Part shown: positions 53,726 through 63,742 of the stretch, piece after piece
How positions within the stretch are numbered: position 1 is the first letter of the stretch
Layout: the number at the start of each line of letters is the position of its first letter
Origin: Gammaproteobacteria bacterium
GTDB lineage: Bacteria; Pseudomonadota; Gammaproteobacteria; Pseudomonadales; Pseudohongiellaceae
DNA: 64,000 nucleotides
Direction of reading: 5' to 3'
Assembly (NCBI GenBank): GCA_029246545.1
Contig: JAQWMX010000021.1
Span: 22,702 to 86,701 of the forward strand
Program-made: the position numbers and the translations under genes
Notes under the pieces: model-generated
The model's input: the letters and a program-made list of their open reading frames with translations, nothing else
The model's database searches: none
Told to the model about the DNA's origin: nothing

Positions 53726-53847
53726 CTGGCGTATATGAGCGAGCTCAGAACAAGGCAAAAGTTAAATTTAATGAAGGAGCTTACAAAGTGTAAGTGCCTG
53801 AATTAAATTTTAGCTTTTAACGAAGTAATGAGGAGCGCAATAGCCAG
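53726..53847. repeat. ERIC-like imperfect palindrome, copy C
   Basis: A 122-bp imperfect inverted repeat from CTGGC to GCCAG, centred on AAGGAGCTTAC and GTAAGTGCCTG. The arms AAAAGTTAAATTTAATG and GAATTAAATTTTAGC pair. It is the copy closest to the ERIC core. It fills much of the 308-bp gap 53542-53849 and ends 2 bases from the DUF1820 stop; nothing else is visible in that gap. Confidence 0.85.
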
Positions 53848-53849
53848 AG

Positions 53850-54188
53850 TTATTGATTCTGTTTGCCTGGTGGAGTTACGATGTTTGGAAATGGCGCAAT
53901 ATTATCTCCATTCGTTATCTTAGCTACGCCTTCTTTTTCTACCTGATCAATACGAACAATAGCCTGCATTGGAATGAAACTACGCTTTACACCATTAAAT
54001 TCAGTTTTGAGTTTTTCTTCAGAAGGGTCTACTACTACCTGCGAGCGTTCACCAAAAACAAAATCTTCAATCTCAATGAAGCCCCAAAGGTCACTTTGAT
54101 AGACCTGCTCGGCATACACTTCATAGACCTCGCCTTTATTTAGGAAAGTGACTTTAAAGATGTCTTTAGGTTTTGTGGAAGTAGCCAT
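53850..54188 (-). CDS. DUF1820 protein
   Basis: 112 residues from the ATG at 54188. The conserved block begins F-K-V-T-F-L-N-K-G-E-V-Y-E-V-Y-A (about 11-26) and goes on through D-L-W-G-F-I-E-I-E-D-F-V-F-G-E-R (about 34) and V-V-V-D-P-S-E-E-K-L (about 53) to R-I-D-Q-V-E-K-E-G. Upstream in-frame residues are rejected because they run into the divergent miaB promoter. Function unknown; the family is mostly found in gammaproteobacteria. Confidence 0.9.
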   Translation of the reverse strand: MATSTKPKDIFKVTFLNKGEVYEVYAEQVYQSDLWGFIEIEDFVFGERSQVVVDPSEEKLKTEFNGVKRSFIPMQAIVRIDQVEKEGVAKITNGDNIAPFPNIVTPPGKQNQ

Positions 54189-54277
54189 GCATCTTTTGAT
54201 CTCTTTTAAATTAAATAACACTATTTTGTATATTTCCATAGATGGGGATATACATCGCCTTTTCAAGGCCTTATCGC

Positions 54278-54283
54278 TATAAT
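54278..54283 (+). promoter_or_regulatory. Likely -10 element of the miaB operon
   Basis: TATAAT overlaps an in-frame ATG at 54282, which therefore cannot be the start; transcription should begin near 54290, 28 bases before the miaB ATG at 54318. No good -35 is visible at 17 bases. Confidence 0.45.
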
Positions 54284-54317
54284 GCCTGCCCCTTTTAATT
54301 ACCAACATAAACAGTTT

Positions 54318-55640
54318 ATGCCCAAAAAGGTATTCATCAAAACTCACGGCTGTCAGATGAACGAATATGACAGTGCACGCATGTTAGATCTGCTGCAAGA
54401 AAGTGATGAAATGATTGTAGCTGACAATGCAGAAGATGCAGATGTTTTGTTGCTTAATACCTGTTCTATTCGTGAAAAAGCACAAGAGAAAGTCTTTCAT
54501 CAGCTAGGGCGTTGGCGCAAACTGAAAGATAAAAATCCAGATTTGAAGATTGCTGTTGGTGGTTGTGTTGCTTCTCAAGAAGGTGAAGTAATCGGTAAAC
54601 GCGCACCTTATGTAGATGTAGTTTTTGGCCCACAAACTCTACATCGTTTACCGGGCTTATTAAAAGAAAAACGCAAAGGTAGTCCTGTTGTTGATATCAG
54701 TTTTCCTGAAATTGAAAAATTTGATCAATTGCCACAGCCTACTGCTTCTGAGTGTCAGGCCTTTTTGACCATACAAGAAGGCTGTAGTAGATATTGCTCA
54801 TTTTGCGTGGTGCCTTATACCCGGGGCGAAGAAGTCAGTCGACCCTTGGATGATGTTTTGGCTGAAGCGGTCCATCTTGCCTCACAAGGTGTACGCGAAC
54901 TGAATTTATTGGGGCAAAACGTTAACTCTTATCGCGGCTTGAGCCATGAAGGCGACTTAATTGATCTGGCTACATTGATTACTTACATCTCGGCAATTGA
55001 AGGTATAGATCGAATCCGCTATACCACCTCACACCCAGTTGAATTTAACCAAAATCTGATTGATACCTATGAGACGACCCCAGAGTTAGTAAATCATCTA
55101 CATTTGCCTGTACAAAGTGGTTCAGATCGAATTCTATCCTTAATGAAACGCAATCATACTGCCCTGGAATATAAATCTATAATCCGAAAAATACGTGCTG
55201 TTCGACCTAACATCAGTATTTCATCTGATTTTATTATTGGTTTCCCCGGTGAAACTGAGCAAGATTTTGAAGACACAATGAGCCTTATTAACGACATTGG
55301 TTTTGACCACTCTTTTAGTTTTATTTACAGCGCCCGCCCCGGCACTCCCGCTGCCGACTTAAAAGATGAAACACCAGAAAGTGTTAAAAAACAAAGACTT
55401 GCTGCTCTTCAGCAACGAATATTGCGACATGCTTCTGGTATCTCTGAAGCTATGATCGACACCGTTGTACCTATCCTGGTGACAGGCCCATCCAAAAAAG
55501 ATCCTGGTGAGCTACAAGGCCGGACTGAAAATAATCGTGTAGTGAATTTTAGAGCGAACCAACAAAAACTCACTGGTCAAATCATTCAAGTTAAGATTAC
55601 TGAAGCTTTGCCTAATTCTTTACGTGGTCAGCTTGTTTGA
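54318..55640 (+). CDS. miaB: tRNA-2-methylthio-N6-dimethylallyladenosine synthase
   Basis: 440 residues from the ATG at 54318, giving the family N-terminus [14 protein letters not shown]. MiaB is a radical SAM enzyme adding the methylthio group to i6A37 in tRNA. Visible: three N-terminal Cys for the auxiliary cluster (G-C-Q near 12, L-N-T-C-S near 48, G-G-C-V near 82), the radical [11 protein letters not shown] near 157, and a C-terminal TRAM domain (from about 375). First gene of the operon with ybeZ, ybeY, ybeX and lnt. Confidence 0.95.
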   Translation: MPKKVFIKTHGCQMNEYDSARMLDLLQESDEMIVADNAEDADVLLLNTCSIREKAQEKVFHQLGRWRKLKDKNPDLKIAVGGCVASQEGEVIGKRAPYVDVVFGPQTLHRLPGLLKEKRKGSPVVDISFPEIEKFDQLPQPTASECQAFLTIQEGCSRYCSFCVVPYTRGEEVSRPLDDVLAEAVHLASQGVRELNLLGQNVNSYRGLSHEGDLIDLATLITYISAIEGIDRIRYTTSHPVEFNQNLIDTYETTPELVNHLHLPVQSGSDRILSLMKRNHTALEYKSIIRKIRAVRPNISISSDFIIGFPGETEQDFEDTMSLINDIGFDHSFSFIYSARPGTPAADLKDETPESVKKQRLAALQQRILRHASGISEAMIDTVVPILVTGPSKKDPGELQGRTENNRVVNFRANQQKLTGQIIQVKITEALPNSLRGQLV

Positions 55641-55745
55641 ATAAGCCTTCCAGTAAAGCATTTCCATTCATAAAAATTAATACCAATCCCCTTTACCCTT
55701 GGTATACTGCCTATAAGCAGGTAATACAGGAGGCAATGTCCCCTT

Positions 55746-56816
55746 TTGACTAATGACAATCAAAGTAACAGGCAAACTAAAAAAATAAGTTTAGAGCCTG
55801 AGAATCCTCAACGCTTGGCCAGCCTCTTTGGCCGTCTGAATGAGCATATCCAACAAATAGAAGAAAGGTTACACCTGAAGATACTGAATCGAGGTTCTGT
55901 GTTTAGCTTGCATGGCGATCCCGCAACAGTGAAAAGAGCTACGCAGGTTTTAGAGGCCCTTTATCAATTAACTGACAGCAATAAAAGTCTCAGTCCTGAC
56001 CAAATCCATTTAGTTATCCAAGAATATCTAAATGATGATGCTGATTTAGAAGAGGAGCTTGAGGATCAACCACATCAAGATGCCCAACTGATAAAAACAC
56101 CCAAATGTTCAATCAAACCACGTAGCCATCATCAAAACGAATATGTACGCGCTGTAATGCGTAATGATATTAACTTTGGCATTGGTCCAGCCGGCACCGG
56201 TAAGACTTATTTGGCAGTTGCCTGTGCGGTTGAAGCTTTAGTGAACGATAGAGTCGGTAGAATTCTATTAGTCCGCCCCGCTGTTGAAGCTGGTGAAAAA
56301 CTAGGTTTTTTACCTGGTGATCTTGCACAAAAAGTGGACCCTTATTTGCGCCCCTTATATGACGCACTCTATGAGATGCTGGGTTTTGAGCGTGTCGCCA
56401 AACTAGTCGAACGTAGTATTATAGAAGTCGCTCCTCTAGCTTATATGCGAGGCCGCACTCTCAATAATTCATTTATTATTCTGGACGAAAGCCAAAACAC
56501 CACTGCTTCACAAATGAAAATGTTCCTTACCCGAATCGGTTTTGGCTCAACAGCTGTAATTACTGGTGACGTTACCCAAATAGATTTACCTAAAGGTGAA
56601 CGTTCTGGTTTAGTCCATGTCCGCTCTATTCTTGAAGATATTGAGGGCATTAGTTTTTCATATTTCAATTCTAAAGATGTGGTGCGCCACCCAATCGTAC
56701 AACGAGTAGTTGAAGCCTACGATGAACATGATAAGAAGAGCATATCCACTTTAAAGAAAAGTGAAACTCAACAAGATAGTAGCGAACAGGAACGCGTAAA
56801 TGAGCGTGATAGTTGA
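55746..56816 (+). CDS. ybeZ: PhoH-like ATPase (YbeZ)
   Basis: A 356-residue PhoH-family NTPase, thought to work with YbeY in RNA metabolism. Walker A G-P-A-G-T-G-K-T is near residue 145 and Walker B F-I-I-L-D-E-S-Q-N near 243. The frame opens at a TTG; AGGAGG (55728-55733) is 12 bases upstream, rather far, while an ATG at 55736 lies in another frame and reads only five codons. A missing or extra base in the TTTT run at 55744-55747 could join them. Its 3' end overlaps ybeY by 17 bases. Confidence 0.92.
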   Translation: MTNDNQSNRQTKKISLEPENPQRLASLFGRLNEHIQQIEERLHLKILNRGSVFSLHGDPATVKRATQVLEALYQLTDSNKSLSPDQIHLVIQEYLNDDADLEEELEDQPHQDAQLIKTPKCSIKPRSHHQNEYVRAVMRNDINFGIGPAGTGKTYLAVACAVEALVNDRVGRILLVRPAVEAGEKLGFLPGDLAQKVDPYLRPLYDALYEMLGFERVAKLVERSIIEVAPLAYMRGRTLNNSFIILDESQNTTASQMKMFLTRIGFGSTAVITGDVTQIDLPKGERSGLVHVRSILEDIEGISFSYFNSKDVVRHPIVQRVVEAYDEHDKKSISTLKKSETQQDSSEQERVNERDS

Positions 56817-57303
56817 TCTCATGAATGTCTCTGATGAGTCCGCCGTGCCATCTCAATCTAATTTTGAGCTATGGAGCGATGCAGTGCTTCAAGAATTAAA
56901 CCAAACTGAGCAAGCTTTTGAGCTTGGCATTCGTCTGGTTGCTGAAAATGAATCCGCCGAACTGAATCAAAATTTTCGCAACAAGCAGGGTTCGACGAAT
57001 GTGCTGTCTTTCACTTACACAGATATACCTGCAGAAACACAACACAATCTATTAGGTGATTTGGCAATTTGTAGTCAGGTAGTTATTCGTGAAGCAAAGG
57101 AACAACAGAAAGCAGTAACAGCTCATTGGGCTCATATGACCATTCATGGCATGCTGCATTTAATGGGCCATGACCATCAACATGATACTGAAGCCGATAC
57201 TATGGAGAAGTTAGAAAGCAGCATTCTAGCTAAACTCGGTTATCCGCACCCCTACACTCACCCATCTGATGAACAGCAAGAAGATAAGGGAAAGTTAGCT
57301 TAA
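56800..57303 (+). CDS. ybeY: rRNA maturation endoribonuclease YbeY
   Basis: A 167-residue zinc metalloprotein needed for 16S rRNA 3' maturation and ribosome quality control. The zinc motif H-G-M-L-H-L-M-G-H-D-H is near residue 120; R-N-K-Q-G-S-T-N-V-L-S-F near 60 is the conserved substrate strand. The ATG lies inside the ybeZ end, and the stop is directly followed by the ybeX ATG, showing tight coupling. Confidence 0.95.
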   Translation: MSVIVDLMNVSDESAVPSQSNFELWSDAVLQELNQTEQAFELGIRLVAENESAELNQNFRNKQGSTNVLSFTYTDIPAETQHNLLGDLAICSQVVIREAKEQQKAVTAHWAHMTIHGMLHLMGHDHQHDTEADTMEKLESSILAKLGYPHPYTHPSDEQQEDKGKLA

Positions 57304-58182
57304 ATGGCAGACGATCAGTTTAGCAGCGATTCAGGACGAGAGTCCTGGATCGATAAAATCAAATCATTATTTGGCGTTCATGTTCTTAATAAAAAAAGCC
57401 TTATTGATCAGTTGCGCCTCGCACAAGAAGAACAAATCATTGATGGTGACGCCTTAAGTATCATCGAAGGTGCATTACAGGTAGGCGACATGCAAGTTCG
57501 GGAAATTATGATTCCCCGTCCTCAGATTGCCATGCTCAACACCAAGTCTTCTTTAGAAGAAATTCTACAAATAGTAACCGAAACTGCCCATTCTCGTTTC
57601 CCTGTGGCTGGTGAAAACAGTGACGATGTCATCGGCATTTTGTTGGCAAAAGATTTAATCCCCCTTCTGCTCCAGAAAAATAATAGTAAGCGCTTTAATA
57701 TCAAGGATATTGTGCGCCCAGTAACTGTGATTCCTGAATATAAGCGCCTGAATGTCTTGCTAAAAGAATTCCGTGAAAACCGCAATCACATGGCTATCGT
57801 TATAGATGAATACGGCGGCCTTGCTGGTGCTGTCACTATCGAAGATATTCTTGAACAAATCGTCGGTGAGATAGAAGACGAATATGATGTTGACGATGAG
57901 GATTATATTAAAACCTCAGATGGTGAAAGTTATATCGTAAAAGCGATTACACCATTAGATGAGTTCAATGAATATTTTCACAGCACTTTTTCCAGTGAAG
58001 AAATGGGCACCATCGGTGGTGTACTTTTAAATCAATTTGGCCACATCCCAAGTCGTAATGAACGTATCGGTATTGGTCCTTATGTATTTACTATTCTCAA
58101 TGCTGACGGTCGCCAAATCCGCTTAATCCAAGTCAGTTCTAGCCTTGCAGTGAATCTCAGTGATGAGCCCATTAGCGAATAA
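57304..58182 (+). CDS. ybeX: HlyC/CorC-family CBS protein (YbeX)
   Basis: A 292-residue cytosolic protein: two CBS domains (about 65-185, with V-R-E-I-M-I-P-R-P near 63 and D-E-Y-G-G-L-A-G near 165) and a C-terminal CorC_HlyC domain (about 205-285, with G-T-I-G-G near 234). CorC homologues affect Mg2+/Co2+ handling, and YbeX has been tied to ribosome maturation. No membrane helices. It overlaps the lnt start by 20 bases. Confidence 0.93.
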   Translation: MADDQFSSDSGRESWIDKIKSLFGVHVLNKKSLIDQLRLAQEEQIIDGDALSIIEGALQVGDMQVREIMIPRPQIAMLNTKSSLEEILQIVTETAHSRFPVAGENSDDVIGILLAKDLIPLLLQKNNSKRFNIKDIVRPVTVIPEYKRLNVLLKEFRENRNHMAIVIDEYGGLAGAVTIEDILEQIVGEIEDEYDVDDEDYIKTSDGESYIVKAITPLDEFNEYFHSTFSSEEMGTIGGVLLNQFGHIPSRNERIGIGPYVFTILNADGRQIRLIQVSSSLAVNLSDEPISE

Positions 58183-59700
58183 AATAAACACTATCAAGTC
58201 TTATCTGCCTGCCCTGCTTGCAGGTGCCATCGCGCCACTATCATTAAGTCCTGTTAATTTCTGGCCTGCTGCATTTGTATCAGTGTTCGTATTAATGCTG
58301 AAGCTCGAAAACGCCACAATTAAACAAGCTGCAAAATTAGGCTGGGTATTTGGCTTGGGTTTCTTTGGTGTTGGTGCTTCATGGGTCTATGTCAGTATCA
58401 ATTTATACGGTAATGCTTCTGGCTTATTTGCCGCTTTCTTAACTCTGCTTTTTGTTGGCACTCTAGCTTTATTGTTCGCCCTACAGTGTTGGGTTTATCG
58501 ACGCTATTTTTCCGGCCTACAACGAGCGCTTGGGTTCGCTGCCTGTTGGGTTTTATTTGAATGGTTGCGTAGTTGGTTGCTTACTGGCTTTCCCTGGCTT
58601 TATCTTGGCTATGGCCATATCAATACTTTACTAGCTAACTTAGCTCCAGTCTTAGGTGTACTCGGCGTAAGTTTTGCGGTCGCCCTAGTAAGTGGCATGC
58701 TTTATGAGATGTTTTTGATATGGCGAAAAGAAAAAATATTGATGTCTAAGCAACTCATTAAGTATGAAGTTATGTTATATTGTTAGGACTAACTTTATTT
58801 TATTTAGGTTCGCTTTCCTGGGTTGAAGAAGATGAAAATCGCAGTGCTGAGGTTGCCTTAGTGCAAGCAAATATCGATCAAAATTTAAAGTTTGACCCGG
58901 CATTTATAGGTGAAGGGCTTAACTTATACAACGGCTTGAGTGCGCCGCTTTGGGAAAACGATATTGTTATTTGGCCTGAGTCTGCAATTCCCTTACTCTA
59001 TCAAAGTGCTGGAGCCGAACTGGCTTACTTTGAACGTTTAGCCAATGAAAATAATAGCTCCCTCGTTACAGGAATATTGTATCGAGATGAAAATAGTATT
59101 TATAACAGTGTCGCTTCTTTAGGCAATGGTTCAGGTGTTTATCACAAGCAAAAACTGGTGCCTTTTGGCGAATATGTTCCGTTTGCCAATATAATGGGAT
59201 CAATTCTAAAAATATTTTCATTGCCCATGTCATCACTGTCTGCAGGCCCAGCTAATCAAGCTCTGTTACAGGCTTCTGGATTCTCATTCGCTTCCTATAT
59301 CTGCTATGAAGTTGTGTATCCTGATTTCGTCCGCAAGCAAGCACATGAGGCAGATTTTCTTGTCACAATTAGTAATGACACGTGGTTTGGCGCATCTTTC
59401 GGACCATTACAACACTTACAAATGGCCGCTATGCGCGCACTGGAAAACGGACGCTACATGATCAGAGCTACTAGCAATGGGGTAACCGCTTTTATTAATG
59501 AAAAAGGACAAATTGTTGATCAAGCTAAGCAATTTGAAATAGCCACATTACAAAACACCGTGCCAGCCTTCCGAGGAAGAACACCTTTTTCATATTGGGG
59601 CAGTTGGCCGATAGTGCTGTTTAGTCTGTTAATACTTGCAGCTATTTATTTACTGAAACGAATGCTTAAACATCAAGGCAATGTATCTTCCCATGTATGA
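58163..59700 (+). pseudogene. lnt: Apolipoprotein N-acyltransferase, split by a single-base frameshift
   Basis: Lnt adds the third acyl chain to lipoproteins in the inner membrane. Part 1 (58163-58786) encodes the membrane helices, ending at TAG 58784. Part 2, in another frame from about 58777, begins L-L-G-L-T-L-F-Y-L-G and encodes the nitrilase domain with the full triad: Glu in W-P-E-S-A-I-P, Lys in Q-K-L-V-P-F-G-E-Y, Cys in Y-I-C-Y-E-V-V-Y-P, plus the last helix. One added base near 58778 restores a normal protein of about 512 residues. Lnt is essential in many gammaproteobacteria, so an error is plausible; a TTG at 58780 overlapping the stop could also allow two polypeptides. Confidence 0.88.
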
Positions 59701-60022
59701 TATTTACGATGTAATAATATTCTTTGTTTTTATCCTTTTATCTATGCACTGGTGGCGCATAAGTGAACAAAAAACTTTCGCCATTCGTAATGCAAAAGAA
59801 TATTGTCAAGGACGAAACGTTCAACTCTTAGACCAAACTTTAGTCTTCAAAGGATTGCGCCTAGAAAAAACCAACACAAAATGGCGAAAACTCTGCCGCG
59901 TTTACGAATTTGATTTCTCTTCAGATGGCGAAGACCGTTTCAAAGGTGAGATTATTTTGAATGGCTTTAATTTTTTACGAGTTATTTTAGAGATGGATGA
60001 ATTAGAAATAACCGAGTATTAA
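59681..60022 (+). CDS. DUF3301 protein
   Basis: A 113-residue protein with one N-terminal membrane helix and a soluble DUF3301 domain: C-Q-G-R-N-V-Q-L-L-D-Q-T-L near residue 42, W-R-K-L-C-R-V-Y-E-F-D-F near 68, and D-G-E-D-R-F-K-G near 82. Its ATG (59681, or 59693) lies inside the end of lnt, so it belongs to the same operon. Function unknown. Confidence 0.85.
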   Translation: MYLPMYDIYDVIIFFVFILLSMHWWRISEQKTFAIRNAKEYCQGRNVQLLDQTLVFKGLRLEKTNTKWRKLCRVYEFDFSSDGEDRFKGEIILNGFNFLRVILEMDELEITEY

Positions 60023-60033
60023 TTCAATCAACT

Positions 60034-61869
60034 CTATGGAAGTTGATAAAAAACCGGTATCAACCAGCTTAGTGAAATCCACATAATCAAAGTAAGCGGA
60101 ATACCCACTTTCAGAAAATCCTTAAAAGTATAGCCACCGACAGTCATCACTAATAGGTTAGTTTTATAAGCCATTGGCGTGGCATAACTCATGTTAGCGC
60201 CAAATAAAACAGCCAAAAAAAAGGCTCTACGGGCAAAGCCAATTGATTAGCAATTCCTATGGCGATAGGAGTACCGATAACAGCAGCAGCATTGTTGGAA
60301 ACAATGTTGGTAAAAATAGCCATTAACAACATCAAGCCACTTAGCTGCATTGTCACCGAACTCTCCAAAGTCAGATTAACAAATACTGCCGCTAATGCGT
60401 CGGCTGCACCAGTCTCCAACAGAGCAGAACCTAAGGCTAAACTGGCAGCCACAATCAAAATAATTTGTGCATTGAGTGCCTGCACCATTTCTTTCCAGCC
60501 CAAACATTTAGTTAATGCTAAAAGTAAAACACCTGCTACTGATGAAACTGCAATTGGAAGAATACCAAAAGCTGCAACAGTCACTACTGCCACCATGATT
60601 GCCAAGGCATAAGGGGCTTTTGCACTATGAGGAATTTCAGTTGCTGAATCCAGCACCACTACATCTCCGCGCTTTTTCATTTCAATGATCTTTTCACTAT
60701 CACCTTGTACAAGTAAAACATCGCCAACTTGCAAATTTGTATTGCTAATATCCGACACCATGTTACGTCCATATAATCCTCCACGATGAATCGCCAAGGT
60801 TATCAATTGGTAGCGGTCAGCAAAGCGACTTCGGGCAAGAGAGTTTCTTTCTATAGTGAGTAACAATCAATTCAGCAACTTGCTGATCTTCCGCTTTTAA
60901 TGGATGCTCCTCGTCAACTGGTTTATCACTAGCGTATAAAACAGCACCCAAAAGTTTTTCAAAAACTTTTAAATTCTCAGCTGTATCTTTCACCAATAAT
61001 TGGTCGCCAGTCCGAAGCACCGTGCCTGTTTGAGGTTGAGATAAAAGATCGTCGCCAGCTCGACGAATATAATTCACCTTGATTTGCGCATCCGTAAGTT
61101 TGATCACCTCTTCCATGGTCAAACCATGCGCCTTACTGTCTTCGGCAACGTGCAGTGCAGCAGAAAAAATACGCGGGGCGGCGTCAAACAAATCAGATTC
61201 TCGCTTGGGTAACAATCTTGGTGCTATCAACCATAAATATAAAATAGCGATACCACTACTCATTGCCACGGGCATAAAAAACTCAACCATCGAGAATTCG
61301 CGCATACCCATACCCATACTCACCGCAACTGACACCACCAATAAGTTCGTCGATGTACCTATCGTAGTACCCATCCCACCAATTAAGGTCGCAAACCCCA
61401 TAGGCATTAAAATTCCAGATGGTGATGTCTTTGTGCGCAAAGATACACTCATTAATATCGGTAAGAGTAAAATTACAATTGGTACGTTATTGACGAAAGC
61501 ACTCAAGACGGCTCCGACAAGGAGCGTCATTAAAAACGATAGAGCCGGCGCGATAGTCCAAAGTTTTGCCAGCATTCGGCCGACAGGTTCTAGAGCTCCT
61601 GTGCGTGACAGACCATGCCCAATAATCATTAAGGCAGTAACTGCTACCAAAGCTTCATGGCCAAAGCCTGAATAAAATTCTAGAGGATCTAAAAAAACAC
61701 CATCATGTGAGAAGGGGAAGAGATAAAACCCGACAGTCAGAATCACCAGAATAAATAAACTGGATGTTTCCATGGGTAATTTATTATTGGTAAACATTGC
61801 TAAGGCAATGAGCGTCAAAAACATGACTGCAATTGCGTGAGCGTTCAGTGTTACTTCTACAGCTTCCAT
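60034..61869 (-). pseudogene. SLC13-family anion transporter with RCK_C domains, two frameshifts
   Basis: The full gene would give about 610 residues: helices with N-N-V-P-I-V near 113 and M-G-T-T-I-G-T-S-T-N-L near 154, two TrkA-C/RCK_C domains (about 215-420), then more helices with a second S-N-N-A-A-A-V motif and the closing F-G-A-N-M-S-Y-A-T-P. Such carriers import sulfate or dicarboxylates with Na+. Frame 1 ends near 60817; frame 2 (60866-60189) takes over if one base is removed near 60865. Frame 3 (to 60034) takes over if one T is added to the T8 run (plus 60215-60222). All family motifs survive, so the lesions are recent or artefactual. Confidence 0.85.
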
Positions 61870-62069
61870 TAGCCTAGCTTACCTTAATGCTTTTAGCTTT
61901 AGCTATTCAGAGACATTAAAACGTTTATTCCAATTCCCAACCCTTCAATTAAGAAATTGCAGGTATTGTGAAACCTTCTGTCACAGTCTATTTAGCTATT
62001 AAAAAAACAAAACATGCATGCTATATTGCCAAGATAGCAAGTTAAAGTATTCATACTGAGGGATAGATT

Positions 62070-62969
62070 ATGCGCCTTTCATTTAAACAACTAGCGATCA
62101 TATTAGCACTTAGCTTAATTGGAGCTGGTAGCGCCCAGGCAGACATATATGGCCATTGGAACCCAATCATGCATGAAGACCAGCTTGAGCGTGGTCCCGG
62201 GCCTATGGCTGGAGATTATGCCGGGCTACCGATAAATGATGCCGCCAGACTGCGTGGTGATACTTGGACTGCCAGCTTATTAACTGTACCTGAACATCAA
62301 TGCAAACCGCATCCTTCTACCTATGGTTTTAGAGGTGTAGGGAATTTACGTATTTGGCAGGTAATTGATGAGGAAACTCAGGCACTAACTGCAATTCGTA
62401 CACATATATCCTGGCAAGCACAAAAACGTGTTATCTGGATGGACGGTCGTGAACACCCAGATGAAATGTATCCACATACTTGGGGAGGTTTCTCAACTGG
62501 ACATTTTGAAGGTAATGCCCTTGTCGTTGAAACTACGCATATCAAAAACAGCTGGATGCGCAGAAATGGATTAGCTTTCAGTGACGCAGCAACCATGTTG
62601 GAATATTTTATACCCCACGACGATACTATGACTCACATCATGATGATCACAGATCCAACTTATCTAGATGACGTCTTTATCAAAACCAACGGCTTTTCAT
62701 CCAGAGCTCAAAGTTCTATGGCCCCTTACCCTTGTCGCTATGCTATTGAAATTGTGCGCGGCGATGGTGAAATTCCACATTATTTGCCTGGAGCAAACCC
62801 AACGCCTATCGAATTTGCTGAAGAAAACGGCTTACCTTTCGAAGCAGGACGCGGTGGAGGCATCACCATGATGCCTGAATATATGGATGTTGTTCAGGAT
62901 TGGCGAATGGAAAATATGACTTATGAAGAACGCATGGGTGATGGTATTCCACCTGGAAATGAACGATAA
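62070..62969 (+). CDS. Secreted protein of unknown function, related to the 11.1 kb protein
   Basis: A 299-residue exported protein, signal peptide cleaved after A-Q-A near residue 24. No catalytic family is recognised. Core motifs in order: C-K-P-H near 77, a strand region T-H-I-S-W, R-V-I-W-M-D-G-R-E-H-P near 123, G-G-F-S-T-G-H-F-E-G-N-A-L-V-V-E-T near 139, and a late C-R-Y-A-I-E. The pattern of I-W-M-D-G-R-x-H-P followed by x-G-x-x-L-V-V-x-T also appears in the protein at 11075-12103. GAGGGA before the ATG supports the start. Confidence 0.7.
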   Translation: MRLSFKQLAIILALSLIGAGSAQADIYGHWNPIMHEDQLERGPGPMAGDYAGLPINDAARLRGDTWTASLLTVPEHQCKPHPSTYGFRGVGNLRIWQVIDEETQALTAIRTHISWQAQKRVIWMDGREHPDEMYPHTWGGFSTGHFEGNALVVETTHIKNSWMRRNGLAFSDAATMLEYFIPHDDTMTHIMMITDPTYLDDVFIKTNGFSSRAQSSMAPYPCRYAIEIVRGDGEIPHYLPGANPTPIEFAEENGLPFEAGRGGGITMMPEYMDVVQDWRMENMTYEERMGDGIPPGNER

Positions 62970-62990
62970 ATATTTAGATGAATAACAAGC

Positions 62991-63020
62991 TTGAATATCA
63001 ATCGCTGAGCTGCCTATAAT
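62991..63020 (+). promoter_or_regulatory. Sigma70 promoter of the NTF2-like gene
   Basis: TTGAAT (62991-62996), 18 bases, then a perfect TATAAT (63015-63020). The predicted start near 63027 leaves a 40-base leader with AGGAG just before the ATG at 63067. Confidence 0.7.
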
Positions 63021-63066
63021 CGCCCGGCTAATTAATTACACACAATAGTTCTATAGGAGAACAACA

Positions 63067-63549
63067 ATGAAGCAACTTTTAGCAATTATTATGCTGACTC
63101 TGTTCAGCACTACAGTTTTAGCCCAATTACCAGTTGAAGTTATTCCAGCCAATCAACAAGAAGCCTGGCTGCAAGATTCAAACGCCCAAGACGCAGCTGA
63201 CAAAGAACTGGTTTATGATTTCTGGCGTCTAGTATTAGTTGCTCGTGATATGGATGCAGCTATGGAAATGATGCATGAAGATTATATGCAACATAACCCA
63301 AACATCCCAACAGGTCGTGCACCTTTTATTGGTTTCTTTGGCAGCATGGACGAACAAGAACCACTAGCCTATATTCCAGACTTAGTAGCTATAACTGCTG
63401 ATGCTGGTTATGTAACAATGGCATTCAAACGTGAAATGGACAACCCAAATGCTGCTGGTACATATACCACCACTTGGTTTGATATGTTCCGCGTTCAAGG
63501 TGATGTAATTATTGAGCATTGGGATTACGGTACTATCCAAGCTCGCTAA
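63067..63549 (+). CDS. Secreted NTF2-like (SnoaL-type) protein
   Basis: A 160-residue protein with a signal peptide (cleavage after V-L-A near residue 19) and an NTF2-like/SnoaL fold: A-A-M-E-M-M-H-E-D-Y-M-Q-H-N-P near 62-77, F-I-G-F-F near 85, and a C-terminal strand pair W-F-D-M-F-R-V-Q-G-D-V-I-I-E-H-W-D. SnoaL-like proteins can be cyclases, hydrolases or binding proteins; the exported form has no clear function. It has its own promoter and terminator. Confidence 0.82.
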   Translation: MKQLLAIIMLTLFSTTVLAQLPVEVIPANQQEAWLQDSNAQDAADKELVYDFWRLVLVARDMDAAMEMMHEDYMQHNPNIPTGRAPFIGFFGSMDEQEPLAYIPDLVAITADAGYVTMAFKREMDNPNAAGTYTTTWFDMFRVQGDVIIEHWDYGTIQAR

Positions 63550-63572
63550 TATTTAGCATTTCCTAAGAATTT

Positions 63573-63602
63573 AAAAAAGACTGAATTATCAGCCTTTTTT
63601 TT
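63573..63602 (+). terminator. Rho-independent terminator after the NTF2-like gene
   Basis: AAAAAGACTGA pairs with TCAGCCTTTTT (one A-C mismatch) around ATTA, followed by a run of eight T. It lies 24 bases after the stop. Confidence 0.8.
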
Positions 63603-63742
63603 GGCCTTAATAAAACTAAAATGCCAACAATGTTGCTTCAGGTATATCACTAAGACTGTATCCCTTCAGCACTAGTTGGACCAATTAGCCTGATTGCTTA
63701 AGAGATAGTTTTAGCTCATCGTTCACTGAAAAGGAAACGATG

